Assembly: GCA_025331445.1 (NCBI GenBank)
Contig: JAIWNE010000014.1
Span: forward strand, 310,001-374,000
DNA length: 64,000 bases
Source: Blakeslea trispora
Lineage: Eukaryota > Mucoromycota > Mucoromycetes > Mucorales > Choanephoraceae
Reading direction: 5' to 3'
The notes below the pieces were generated by a model, which was given only the letters and a program-made list of their open reading frames with translations, was not told the DNA's origin and ran no database searches. Shown one piece after another: positions 38,801-50,221 of this stretch. The position numbers and the translations under genes are program-made. The number at the start of each line of letters is the position of its first letter. Position 1 is the stretch's first letter.

Positions 38801-41800
38801 CGACTTGTAAAGTATACAGACACGATGTAACTCGTGAATGCTTAGACAAGCACCTTATTTAACAGTAGCTTTCATGTTTGCTCTGTTTAAAAGCATAACT
38901 ACATCATACTAGTGATGGTTTTTATCTAATGGTTTTCAAATCAATTCATGTTGTTAGGCTTTGAGCAGATAAGCTATAGAGAAAATCTAAGATAATTGTG
39001 CTCTGCTCATGTATCTTGTATGAGAGAAAAACACACTGTAGTATGTGGATGTTATTTGATGTTTAAAAATGAATAGTAGGCAGGGTATACTTTTATTTAG
39101 GCTCGTTGACGTTCAAACAAATGGCCTAAAACCAGCTTTGTGAAGACATCTGTTTCCGTCAGTTATGCTGATCCGCTGCATGTGCAACTAACTCAAGCAA
39201 TAAACTTGTAGCATCATTATAACTAGATTTTGATTTAAGAAACGTCTAGAGGTTATACATACCAAAAGACAAAAACAGTATAGATTGTAGTAGAAGTGAC
39301 TCTCTATGCAGTCATAAAGACACAACAGCTAGAGATATATTTAAACATTGTTGTCTCGACCTCTTACGGTAATCGAAAGTATTCGTTAACAAAGAAAGAT
39401 AAAATAGCTGGAGAGTTACGATTAAAAGATCTTGCGCTTTTATAGATAAACAATGGCATTATGAACCATCCTTGTTAAAAAGATGCATAAAAAGCAGCTC
39501 ATTCGACTGTTAGGATCCTAGAGTGTTTTCCCACTTACTATGCCCATTCAATAAAATACCTAATCCCTTCGTGGTCCGGTTTAGTGATAGCTCGACATCT
39601 ACCAACTTAATAACGATAGGTCATCAAACATCCATAAAGAGAGAATATCTGCTGTCTGAAAATAGGCTTTCTTGCTGCTTGTTTAGCCTCAAAGATTCAG
39701 TCGTAACATATATGCTTCTGCATTGACCATGAATAACCAAACCATAGGTTGTAATACCGACAGCAGCTTCACTAATACCATCACCACTGCCTTGAACAAG
39801 CTTCTTTAAGAATCTCCTCTTTTTGTCACACAACATCGATTTTCCTACTTTTTTTGTATTCCCTTTTTCCTTTGTGTACTATGTCCTATTCTCTTATGCA
39901 AATAATTCGTATAGAAAAGATATATTGCATCTTACACCTCACTATTATCAGAACCAATATTCTTTAGTATTCTAATCTATCTATTTTTCTTTACTTGTGA
40001 AGACTTTTTATTTTTTGTTTTTCAATGTTTAAAGATAAAAAAAAACTTTTAAAATAAACTAATCTAGTTGTTCAGATCAGAAGTATTGGAAGAGATGAGT
40101 TCTTTTTTTTTTATTTTCTGTGTACAATCTGTCTTTTAGCATGTAACCTACATCTGGAAATGGGGTGTATTTTGACTATGCACCTATGTTTGTTGTACTT
40201 ACCAGCTTGCCACTTGTTTATTTGTTAATTTAAAAAGTATAATCATAACGGCTCATAGGTTCTTCACTTTCTTTTTTCTAGATATTGCTTGTCTTTACAA
40301 AAGAAAAAAGAAAGCCTGTCGCCTAAATAATTTAGCCTCTTTTGGCTGAAACATAATGTAGGGCCACTTAGAGCTTTTGAATAAACAGAGCCACTTTCGA
40401 CAGCTATAACTCTATTGTTTCTATAAAAGGGAATGGAGAAGGGCCCAACAAATAAGATCTTCCCGGCTATGTAATTGACTATTTATTGTGTACTACCTTT
40501 GGAAGTTACACCAATTCATATGGGTTGACAAAATCTTCTTTGGCGTTTAACAGCCTCACGAATTCAAATAAAAGTTCATTGAGTTTAGGCTTTAAATTTC
40601 AGAATTTAACAACATGGCCGAAAAAGAAAATAAGACTATTTTTCTTTTACCCTACACGGTCTTTCGATAAAAGTTTATGTACAAGAAACAATGTTGAATG
40701 TAACTATACGATAGTTAGGCATTGACTTGAAAATTGTCTCTTGAAAACCATGTTGACAGAATTGATGGTTTTACGGGCTGAACAAGGTATGCACATCTGT
40801 AAGCAAAGAATCAGTAGCATTTTGAAGGACAGATTTTACTGAGGTAGAGCAACACAAATTCACTAAACAATGTACATCCCATTACAGTTGTTTGTTAGTT
40901 AGGCATATTTTTTCAGCTGACGACTGCTTTTTCTCTTTGTTTTTGAACATGAAGAGCAATGTTAGAAGTTCCTTTCTTGCTTTTTATAAGCTTGATGAAA
41001 AGAAAAGAAAAAACAAAGATAAGTTTATCTTTTGGCCATAACCATGAGCTTATTCAGTTACTTATTTAAACTTTGAATGGTCCACATTGACCAGCACTCT
41101 ACCCCAGCTGAGCGCAAAGCAAAGTTCTGAGTCGAATTCAGCTTAATGCTGGAGATCAATTAATTACTAAATTATGAGTTTAACAAGTATTCTCCTAGTA
41201 AAGTTTAAGGAAGTTTTGAAAGACAACAATCAGTTCAGCACAACTTATTTTGACGATGTTGTATGATTAGAATGGAGAATGTGTCTAACTGTGCCTGTTC
41301 TTAGAAGACCCTACTCTAGTCATTTTAAAACTCTTCAAAAGCGTGCTTGGAATGGATTGAAATTCGCGATCTTCAGACTGAAGCCATTGTCACACAAACA
41401 AGTGGCTTTATTTAAACTGGCTGTTGAATTCTTATTGCAGTCCAGACGCTTTCTATTTTTTTTTTTTTTTTTTGGTTTCAATAGCCTTGAACTATACAAA
41501 GAACGTATGTCATGGAAACGCACTAAATGAGAAATTCCATTGACATGTCTTCTCATGAATATCATTTTTCTCTTTTAAAGAAAAGCTATGGCCTAATCAC
41601 ATAAAGGAATGCAAGGGCATAAAGCGCGCGTATGCTGAATTCATGAATCTACATATAAATATAGGTTTGTATGCATAAGTGTGCGTAGGCGTGGTTTGTG
41701 TGTATATATGCAAAAAAAAAAGAGTGGAAAAAAAACTTTATTTTGTAACTTATTTTCAATTAATTTGATTACAATAATTTTTTTTGTTAATTAGTTTCTT

Positions 41801-41889
41801 TTTCAACACTCTTTTTTGTTCTTTTATTTGAGTCTCCTCCTCACTTTTTTTTTATCCTTTTTTCTCTCTCTCTTTCTTTCTTATTTTTC

Positions 41890-41893
<4 letters not shown>
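35850..41893. other. Gene-poor spacer, about 6 kb, with possible decayed coding fragments
   Basis: The longest gene-free stretch in the window. Most is A/T-rich. A block at about 37300-37990 is less AT-rich and has short coding-like fragments on both strands, all broken by stops. Minus-strand frames at 38445-38714 and 39624-39836 have protein-like composition (CSGMYGCNHLALIHSC; GISEAAVGITTYGLVIHG) but no start context, introns or recognisable family. I read them as possible relics only. No tRNA, rRNA or transposase motif was recognised. Confidence 0.5.

Positions 41894-41929
<36 letters not shown>
41894..41929 (+). repeat. 36-base T homopolymer in the 5' leader
   Basis: An uninterrupted T run ends 39 nt before the ATG at 41969. 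It is the longest homopolymer I noticed. Together with CCCCCCTTTCAG directly before the ATG it could be the pyrimidine tract of a 5'-UTR intron acceptor. Confidence 0.85.
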
Positions 41930-41933
<4 letters not shown>

Positions 41934-41968
41934 GTCAATCAATCAAATTATTTCTTCCCCCCTTTCAG

Positions 41969-43717
41969 ATGTCAACATTATTAGAAAATGAGGCTATTTT
42001 GTTTGAGCCAACTATGCCCGCCCTTTTACAGGAACCTATCGAAGAAGAAGAGGATTTGGTTACTTATTCTGGTCATTCTTCACAACGTCAATCGACAGAC
42101 TCAGAAAGCATCAAGACAAATGCCTCTTCTTCTTTTCCACTAGTAACTCCGCCCGAATTAGAAGAAGATGTCTCTAACCCACTCTTGAGCCATATAATTG
42201 AAATTGTTGATCTGGAGAACGAAGCGATCACTAGCATGACAGAGCCATTAGACAAAAAGACTTCCTTTGTCAAAAAACTTCAGCGTAAACCCTCCAAAAT
42301 TCTATCGAGTGCCAGCAGCAAAACACGTGCAGCTGATTTAACAAAGCAAAAACTGACACCACTTTTGTCTGAAGCGACGGTATTACAACAATCGAAATCT
42401 TCAAATCAAACCAAGCGATCATCTAGCACTACCAATCAACAAATGGATACTTTTGTGGCGTTCCTGCGCTCATCTGCTGCTACCACCTATAAAAAAGTAA
42501 CCGCCTCTAGCACGGACTTGGTTCGATCTAGGAGTAAGCGAACTTGGTCCATCCAATTAAAGCCTAGTACCAGCAGTAGTAGCACCTGTAGCACAAGCAG
42601 TATTCCTCACAACAATCAAAAGCGCAGTAGTATCAGCCCAGCCAAGAAGACACAAAATGCACTTTACCCATTGGATCCCAACATCTTTCTCTCTAGTCCT
42701 GACGAACCCAAACAACACAAAAGGGTGCTTATTGAAAAGAACCTGAGTTTCGTGCACGTACTACATGAAACAATGATTCACGGTGGTTACCTTAGTCCTT
42801 CTCTTTATGTTCCTATGGAATTATGGTAAGTATAGTAACTGAAGCAAAAAAAAAATATATATATACAACAACAGAAAATTAATACTAACGTAATGTCTTA
42901 TTAAAAAAAAAAGGTACCAATCCAATGTTCGTATTCCAGCCATTGACACAAAGATTTTAGCTTGTGAAATGTTGATCAGTCACCTGGAAGAGATGGACAA
43001 ATGCGATCTGAATGACAGAGCTACCATTGAATCTAGTTTAGCCCTATTTGAGAAGTCACTTTTGAACACAAACAAAACAATGAAACGAAAGTTAGGCGGT
43101 CTCAGTACAAACAAGATTAACCGTACAACTTCTATCCGCACCACACCCACTGTTACCAAAATGACCAAAATGTATGGCTTTGATAACAATGGTAGCAATA
43201 GCTCAATCAACAGTCTGTTAAATCAACATGGCTTGTCTGCCACTGTCACCAACAATTCACCACTATCAAGCACCAACACAAAATCACTTGAATCGATTAT
43301 GGAAGGTGCAACAGCCGGCCTAAGGAACTCTCCTCAAGCTATCACAGCTTGGGGATCAAAGATCTCTAAATCAGTAGAGAAAATCAATCAACGCAATAGC
43401 CACAACGATCAAAATGAAGTCTACATTAAATCACTAGTGCAGCTGTTCTTGATGACAGAAGTTTTGGGTAAAGTATAGCCGTAACATTCTTACAAGTCAG
43501 ACAAGTTTTTAATCACATTTCTCTCTCAAAAATAGAAAAATGGAAAGCTGACATGGAAGACAAAAAATCAGCTGGAGACTTCTACCAAACAACTTCAGCA
43601 CACATCAGCCATTGCGCCGAACTATTTTCCACCATTGTGTGTGAATTTGTTATGAAAGACTATGAAATCTTCTTGGAGAAATGGCTCAAGCAAAGCACAG
43701 AATGGCTACTAAATTAA
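41969..43717 (+). CDS. Unrecognised 530-residue Ser/Thr-rich protein
   Basis: Three exons, 41969-42825, 42914-43467 and 43536-43717, give 530 residues. I do not recognise a family. The N-terminal half is acidic and then Ser/Thr/Lys-rich and disordered (for example STSSSSTCSTSS). From about residue 255 it becomes more ordered (KNLSFVHVLHETMIHGGYLS, then WYQSNVRIPAIDTKILACEMLISHLEEMDKC). The C-terminal about 75 residues look helical and end in CEFVMKDYEIFLEKWLKQST. The conserved-looking segments flank both introns, which argues for a real gene. The ATG at 41969 directly follows a CAG, and an in-frame poly-Phe extension upstream is not credible protein. Confidence 0.8.
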
Positions 43718-44947
43718 AAATAGAAAAAAAAAAGAAGTCTGCTTGCCTTGTCATTCTCCATTCCCTCATATCATATATCCTTATCTGTTTATTTTCACTC
43801 AATCTATTTATACATATATCTTACATATATTACCCCCTTTTCCTTCATTATGCATTTTACAACCTATTGCCTTTTTTCTTCCCTTTTTTTTAAAAAAAAA
43901 ATTCATTTCTACTGCATTGTCTTCTTGATTTTACCTACAGAATAATACTTAATATAAATAAATAAAAAACGCGTTAGTTGAGGTCGATTTTCTCACTTTC
44001 ACTTGTAAGAAATACTTGGCATGTTTCCTGTATACAATTTAGTCTGGATTTCTGTTTAAGAAATAGCATAAATGAATCCTATAGGTTGTCCTTGCCTTCT
44101 CGTTCCTTTTATTGTCCTCCTCCTTCCTTTTTTGAACTAGACGAATCAAGATGCGATCCATTTTTAACTGTATCTAACTTTTTGAGTAGTACACACAGCT
44201 GGTCAAACTAAGAGAGAGTTTCCTTTTTTGAATTAGCCATTGCTTTTTTTCTTTTTCGCTACTATATACACATATATTTATATAAATATATATTATAAAA
44301 CATCATGGCCAGAACACTTTTGGCTTATGCATCATTGATCGTCAACGTTGCACACTTTGACTATTCTGTTCTTTGATAAGCGTAACAAGTTTATGTCATT
44401 CTTATTGCATTTGCAAAGACACATAAACAAGGAATAGCTTGTGCCAAAACACCAAAATCATCTTTTTTGTACTGTTGCACAGAAACATGCCATTTCACAG
44501 AAAGAAAGAAAAAATAGCACACACATACATACACCAAATGGCGTACTTTCAAAAAAAAAAAAAAAAAAAAAGAATTACGCAGTTAAAAAAAAAGAAAATT
44601 GGAGTATAAGCTTAAAAGAATTTGGCGCATTTATGCGTACATCGAATGCACACATTTTTATTAGATAACTACAAGAGCCTTGAAGGTCGTTACAAAAACG
44701 AAAAAAGACCTAGTTGCAAGCATTTACAATACTAAAAGTCAGTGTCTGCTTTTTTTTTTAAATGGCTTGTCTACTCTTGCAAACTGATCAAAATCGCTCA
44801 ATTTGGTATTCCTTTTTTTTTTAGTTTTCTCTATTCTGTTTTCTCTCAAATTTACTATATTTACGTGCATGATCGAAATCAACATTAAACAGTGATTATT
44901 ATGACATCATCGTTTACATTTTATTTTTATTTGGTTTATCAAAGTAT
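43718..44947. other. Convergent 3' spacer
   Basis: Spacer between the 530-residue gene and the I78-type gene, with several T/A runs (an A run of about 21 at 44551-44571) and no supported gene. Confidence 0.5.
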
Positions 44948-45276
44948 TTATCCAAACTTGACACCAGTACAGCGCTTAGAATGGTCAACTTGTACATTCA
45001 AGCGTTCGGGACGGAAATCCATAGTGGACATGGTACCAGGTGCGAGGACTCTGTGAGGTTCGGGCAAGTCTTGGACGCGAACATACTATTGATAAATAAG
45101 TTATTTATACAGCTACGCAGCTAAATAATTAAGCATTATATTACTTCATCTGAGCTGAGAGCGGTTTCTTCATCATTTTCAAGGATAACTTTGCCAACTA
45201 ACTTTTGATGCCAGCCATCAGCATCGTTAGGTTGGTTGCTTGAAGGATCAGAGAGTTTAGAAAAGGGAATAGACAT
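44948..45276 (-). CDS. Peptidase inhibitor I78 family-like small protein
   Basis: Two exons, 45276-45145 and 45085-44948, give 89 residues; the model was assembled by hand from two frames too short to stand out alone. The C-terminal half (YVRVQDLPEPHRVLAPG, then MDFRPERLNVQVD) matches the I78 inhibitor fold pattern, in which a Pro-rich loop leads to the strongly conserved RxxRLNVxVD strand. The N-terminal half includes WHQKLVGK, typical of the start of this domain. Fungal members without a signal peptide are thought to inhibit endogenous serine proteases in the cytosol or vacuole. No signal peptide is visible here. Confidence 0.82.
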
Positions 45277-46630
45277 GGTTGAAAGAAAGAAAAAAAAAAG
45301 ACAGAGAGAAAAAAAAAGGAAACAATCGACTTAAATGTAAATTTTACCTCTTGATCGAGGAAATGTGTAACACTCGACTCCGCCTAATCATCAAAATTAA
45401 GTTTCGCTTATTTCGAATCATTTTGCTGTTAACCTTGTATTGCTTTTGCTTTTGGAATAGAATATGACGACAGGGAAAAAAAAGAGGTAATTTTCTGTAT
45501 CATCTTGTTTAGTGTGGTTCTTTTTTTAGGGGGGAAAAATATGCGAAATTTGGAGGGAAGATTTTGTTTGTTCATGCAATAAAAAAAAAACCTTAATCTC
45601 GAGTTGCACTCCTTATAAGATTGTCCAACATGACCTGCAGGACTTATCTTTCTATGCATTCGAAACGTACAGAAGGAAAAACTAATCTTGGTTTGTTTTA
45701 AAGCTTTGAGGGAAGCCAAGCGTGTTTTACATTTAGAGTCGTATCCAACTTGGTAGCTGCGGGTCTCTTTTTTTTGGTGATTGTTTCTCTTGGCTTTTTT
45801 TTTTCTTGTAAAAAGAAAATAAAAAAACTTTTAAAGCACTGTTTCACTCACAAAGTAAAAGCGAGCATGGAAAGGGGAATAATAGGGCAGAAATTCAAAA
45901 TATGTTCAGGCCTCAATGCAATCGTTTCAGTTGTTACTGTCTGTCATATTTATCTGAGTGTTGTTGCCATTATGTTTGGTACTAAACTACTATAAAATTG
46001 CTGTATACGCGGTTACTCATTATGGTTTTTTGATTTATAAGATTTTTCTTTTCTTTCTTTTTTTTTTTTGGTTAGCCGCAGGATGTACTATGATTAAGGA
46101 CCCATTTACCTGTAGTGTTATCATGAAATTATATGAATTATCATAGCTATCTACCATGTTAACAACGTGGATGTTTTTTTCGTAGTTGACCAACCATACT
46201 GAAAAACCAACTCCAATAGTGCGCGGATGAATTTATCTAGCGCATCTTTTGAATTCTGATTGTTTATTGCCTTACTTTAGCTCTATCAAAGCCAACACAT
46301 TACTCATCTTGGTAATGAAATACTCGATAGCTCTGTAAGAGAAGTTCAGCAAAACACTTTATACTTTCTTAACGAAAAAGTTAGGCTATAGCAATTTATT
46401 CCTCGAATCTTGCTGTAATGTATGGTAAAAAAATTCCAGCATTTCGGTTACATTTCTGTTTCAAATTAATGATTTCAAAGCACAATAAGTTTGACAAAGA
46501 ATCAAAGCTAAACATATAAAGCTGTACTTGTTATACTAGTTAGAATTACTCTTTTAAAAAAAAAAAAAAAAACTCGGATTCTCTTAGACAATCTCTTTGA
46601 AGACCTCTTTCTCAGAAGAAGAGTGTCGGA
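45277..46630. other. Spacer upstream of the I78-type gene
   Basis: A/T-rich, only short open frames, no supported gene. Confidence 0.5.
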
Positions 46631-46632
46631 TA

Positions 46633-47014
46633 CTTTGGGTGTCCACAACAATTACTCTTTTTTTTTTTAACTTTACCAGACGAAATAAATCGTAAGATGG
46701 ACTTTATCTACATTAGCATAACTTATTTTATGCTTCTTTTTAGAGTCCAACTAATGCCAATATTGCACTTGGTTAAGTCACCGAGATTCTCATTTTATAA
46801 CCCAAGCACACGACTATGTGAATGCTCACCATCAAATGATTTCGCTCCAAAGTAGTCAGTGTTGAAATTGTTATTTTCAAGTGACAATTTATAATACGAA
46901 GAAAAGAGGATGGCAGAGCTTAAACAGTTCAGAAGTGTAAATTGTATTTTCCACACAAGTAGCTTGGAAGGTTTTATTGAAACTCTGGGACTCCCGAAAT
47001 CAAGACACCCAAAA
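46633..47014 (+). mobile_element. MITE-like element, copy 2 (Tc1/mariner-type ends)
   Basis: A 382-bp unit flanked by TA (46631-46632 and 47015-47016). Terminal inverted repeats are better preserved than in copy 1: CTTTGGGTGTC on the left and GACACCCAAAA on the right. It is in the same orientation as, and nearly identical to, 24706-25084. Compared with copy 1 it lacks a short stretch near the left end and keeps 15 bp near the right end. Non-coding. It ends 183 bp upstream of the PPR gene start. Confidence 0.82.
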
Positions 47015-47197
47015 TATCTGCCCTCTCAACAAGGCACCGTGACGGTCAATAGTGGTGCCATTGAGAATTAAGCAATATTTTTTTTTTCTTCTTTGTTACT
47101 TGTCTTATACCTGACAGGGTCCCTTTTTTTTCAGAACCGCACACACATTTTCTCTTGTTCGTATACCAAATAGACAAATACATAATAATAAAAAACC

Positions 47198-48634
47198 ATG
47201 CCAGCAAGACATATATCTCTGTCAAGGTCTGTTATTGTTGGTGTACTCCGAGCCATTGTCTTAAGACCCATCTCCACTTGTGCTCAGCCTATTCGAGGCA
47301 ACCCACGTCCATCGTTGATCTTTACTTGGAAGCACACCAATGTCAATCGTGGTTTATTTAACCATTGCCATCGTACTTACTCATCCCATGCCACACCTAG
47401 TTTTATACAAGAACAGGGACAGCAGCAAACACCTGACGTGCCTTCAACAAGCGAGCAACCTGCAGAAGTTACTGTCTTGAAGAAAAAGACACCCAGAATA
47501 GTTCGAGAATACAACAAGAAGATAATGAAAGCCGTGTCAGAGAGCAGATTGAACAAGGCCATTAAATTGCTCCGTGCTATGGAAAACAACAACATAAAGC
47601 CCGATGTCACTTCTTACACTATTATCATCAACGGCTTTTGTGATCAAGGTGATATGATTCGAGCCAAGCGATATTTTAGACGTATGCTCGCAAACGGAAT
47701 CAAACCAGACACTTATGTTTATACCAGTCTGATCAATGGCTACATGCGTGAAGCCAACATCGATCGAGCCGAGGCCATGTTTCGTACAATGATGCAGTAT
47801 GGTATAAAGCCCACCATTGTGACCTACAACATCTTGATGCACCATTCTGTCCGACAACTTAACATGGACTCTGCACTCAAATTTTGGACAAATCTGCTAG
47901 AGGCAGGTCTTCAATCTGATGTGTATACATTTGCTATTGTCTTGCATGGCTTAGGTGACGAGGGCCAAGTGGATGATGCATGGCGTATCTTTAAACGCAT
48001 GCAACAGGAAAATGTAAAGCCAAACCCAGTTGTGGCTACTACATTGATGAGCATGCATGTCAAGCAACACGATAATCAATATGCGATTGACCTGTATCGC
48101 CAATTTTTTGCAGACAAAGACTTTCAGCCCACACCACATACACGTAATGTCTTGCTGAATGCAGTGGTTGGTAACGCAGATCTCAAGACAATCCACAAGT
48201 ACTATGAGCAGTACAAGCAACATGTTGAACAGACTGATTCAACGACAGCGCCCATCTTCTTTTCTGGCCCTAATGTATTCGCCTATACCACCTTTATGCG
48301 TGCATTTCTCCGTCGTGATGATTTGTCCATGGTCAGCCAAGTCTACCAAGACATGGTGAATAGAAAGGTACAACCTTCTCTTGTATCCTATGCTACTTTG
48401 ATGCTGGCTCATGCTTACGTGCCTGATCCTGAATCGTGTATGCGTATTTTCAATCAACTCAAATCGTCTGGTGTTCAGCTAAATGCTATTATATATACCA
48501 TTGTTATGCGTGCATGGGCAAAGGCAGGTCGTTGGGAGCAAGTCAGACAGACATATGAAATGATGAAGACAGATAATATTAAGCCAACCAAAATGACTTT
48601 AGAAGTTTTGCGTTATGGAAGATCAAAAGCCTAG
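47198..48634 (+). CDS. Mitochondrial pentatricopeptide repeat (PPR) protein
   Basis: Single exon, 478 residues. The first about 65 residues are basic and Ser/Arg-rich with hardly any acidic residues, so a mitochondrial presequence is likely. From about residue 105 to the end there are roughly ten 35-residue PPR motifs of the canonical P type, such as VTSYTIIINGFCDQGDMIRA and IVTYNILMHHSVRQLNMDSA, most ending in IKPD/IKPT-like turns. PPR proteins bind organellar RNA, one motif per base, and act in mRNA processing, stability or translation. The target cannot be read with confidence here. There is no extra catalytic domain. Confidence 0.93.
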   Translation: MPARHISLSRSVIVGVLRAIVLRPISTCAQPIRGNPRPSLIFTWKHTNVNRGLFNHCHRTYSSHATPSFIQEQGQQQTPDVPSTSEQPAEVTVLKKKTPRIVREYNKKIMKAVSESRLNKAIKLLRAMENNNIKPDVTSYTIIINGFCDQGDMIRAKRYFRRMLANGIKPDTYVYTSLINGYMREANIDRAEAMFRTMMQYGIKPTIVTYNILMHHSVRQLNMDSALKFWTNLLEAGLQSDVYTFAIVLHGLGDEGQVDDAWRIFKRMQQENVKPNPVVATTLMSMHVKQHDNQYAIDLYRQFFADKDFQPTPHTRNVLLNAVVGNADLKTIHKYYEQYKQHVEQTDSTTAPIFFSGPNVFAYTTFMRAFLRRDDLSMVSQVYQDMVNRKVQPSLVSYATLMLAHAYVPDPESCMRIFNQLKSSGVQLNAIIYTIVMRAWAKAGRWEQVRQTYEMMKTDNIKPTKMTLEVLRYGRSKA

Positions 48635-49332
48635 GGATGAATAATAGCTACAACAATAAAAGAATGATATCTCTTTCATTTGTCTTGTATGATCTGTTTT
48701 CTCTTGCAGAGGACACAACCTTCAATTCTGTTTTTGCAGCAAGTTAGTCTCTACTAGCCGTAGATTCAGCAACCTTGTTTTCGTATAGAAAGTCTAAATG
48801 TGTGTTTTTTTTTAATTATCCCCCTGAAATAAGCAGCTTCCACTGAACTTTATATGGTTGATGTTTTTTGAAAACCAGTCATACCCCCCCTCTCATAACA
48901 TTGCTATATGGCTAGTTCCTACCTTTTGACATTGGAGCAACTGTGCAAATCAAAATGAAGACCATCGTTCTAGTTTGCTTTCAATAGATCAGAAGACTGT
49001 GTTTAGCAAGAGCCACTTCTTGAATGGCCAATAGTTATCTGACTGTGAGGTTATCCCTAAAGTCCACTTCGGACCAATAATTTTTCTTGAATGTGCCTTT
49101 ACCTCTCTGTGCTAAGAAAAAAAAAAACCTTTAATAAGAATAATTCATTCAACCCTTCTTATTGGTAGGAAAATAAGAAATAATGATCAACAAAAACCCC
49201 TTCTTTTTTTCCCGTCCTCCAGTAAAGCGTTGTACTTTATACCGTGCGACAATAAAACTTTTTTTTTTGTTTTTTGTTTTATTTGATACTTTTCTTCTTC
49301 TTTCTATATAGTTTTTTTTTTTGAAGAAAAAA
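48635..49332. other. Spacer upstream of deoxyribose-phosphate aldolase
   Basis: 3' flank of the PPR gene plus the aldolase promoter, T-rich just before the start codon; no other gene seen. Confidence 0.5.
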
Positions 49333-50037
49333 ATGACTCTTATTGTTACTGAATCTTTGACTTCTGAAAAGCTCGCCAAGGTATTTGACCACGCTATTCT
49401 CAGACCTGAACAAACAACTGAAGATGTTATTCAAGGCTGTGAAGTAGCCAAGAAATACAACCTGGCTTCTGTCTGTGTCAAGCCTTGCGACGTTGCTCAA
49501 GCTAGTGAACTCTTGAAGGGTACAGATGTTATGGTTGGTACTGTTATCTCTTTCCCCCATGGTAACTCTACCACTGAAGCCAAGATTGCCGAAAGTCTTC
49601 AAGCTATTGAAGATGGTGCTATTGAATTGGATGTTGTGCTCAATATTGGTTTCTTGAGATCAGGTTTATACGATAAGGTTCAGTCTGAGTTGGCTGATAT
49701 TATCAAGTTGAGCAAGGCCAAGAACCCTGAAGTTAGCTTCAAGATCATTTTTGAAACTGCCTACCTTACCAATGAGCAAATTATCAAGGCTTGTGAGCTC
49801 TCCAAGAATGCTGGTGCTCACTTTGTCAAGACTTCTACTGGTTTCGCTTCTGCCGGTGCTACTTATGAACACATTGAATTAATGAGAGGCAATGTCCCTG
49901 ATAACATGGAAGTCAAGGCTTCTGGTGGTATCAAGACTTTAGAACAGGTTCTCAAGTTCCTTGAATTGGGTGCTACTCGTATTGGTTCTTCTTCCTCTGA
50001 CAAGATTGTTGATGAATTCAAAAAGTTACAAGCCTAG
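49333..50037 (+). CDS. DERA: Deoxyribose-phosphate aldolase
   Basis: Single exon, 234 residues, start at the ATG after an A-rich leader. The enzyme reversibly splits 2-deoxy-D-ribose 5-phosphate into glyceraldehyde 3-phosphate and acetaldehyde in deoxynucleoside salvage or breakdown. Catalytic residues are in place: Schiff-base lysine K166 in FVKTSTGF, proton-relay D100 in ELDVVLNIG and lysine K195 in VKASGGIK. FKIIFETAYL is the usual central strand. Length and motifs resemble the short bacterial-like class I DeoC. Lack of introns contrasts with most neighbours and could reflect bacterial ancestry or simple intron loss; codon use is like the other highly expressed genes here, so recent transfer is not suggested. 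Confidence 0.95.
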   Translation: MTLIVTESLTSEKLAKVFDHAILRPEQTTEDVIQGCEVAKKYNLASVCVKPCDVAQASELLKGTDVMVGTVISFPHGNSTTEAKIAESLQAIEDGAIELDVVLNIGFLRSGLYDKVQSELADIIKLSKAKNPEVSFKIIFETAYLTNEQIIKACELSKNAGAHFVKTSTGFASAGATYEHIELMRGNVPDNMEVKASGGIKTLEQVLKFLELGATRIGSSSSDKIVDEFKKLQA

Positions 50038-50221
50038 ATGTTATCTACCCAAGATGGTTGTGTATTGTATATGTATTTTAGACGTAGTCAATAATGTGAT
50101 GATATTTATCAAGTAAGAGAGATAAAGCCTCTCTATCCTATCTCTTTTTTTTTGGGGGGAAATAATAAAACGTGTAATGTATAAAGTAAAATTCTATTTA
50201 CAAATAAAAAAAAAAGATGGT

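Noticed and set aside
47377..48457. Several antisense open frames over the PPR gene
   Set aside because: They overlap a complete PPR coding sequence and lack any domain.
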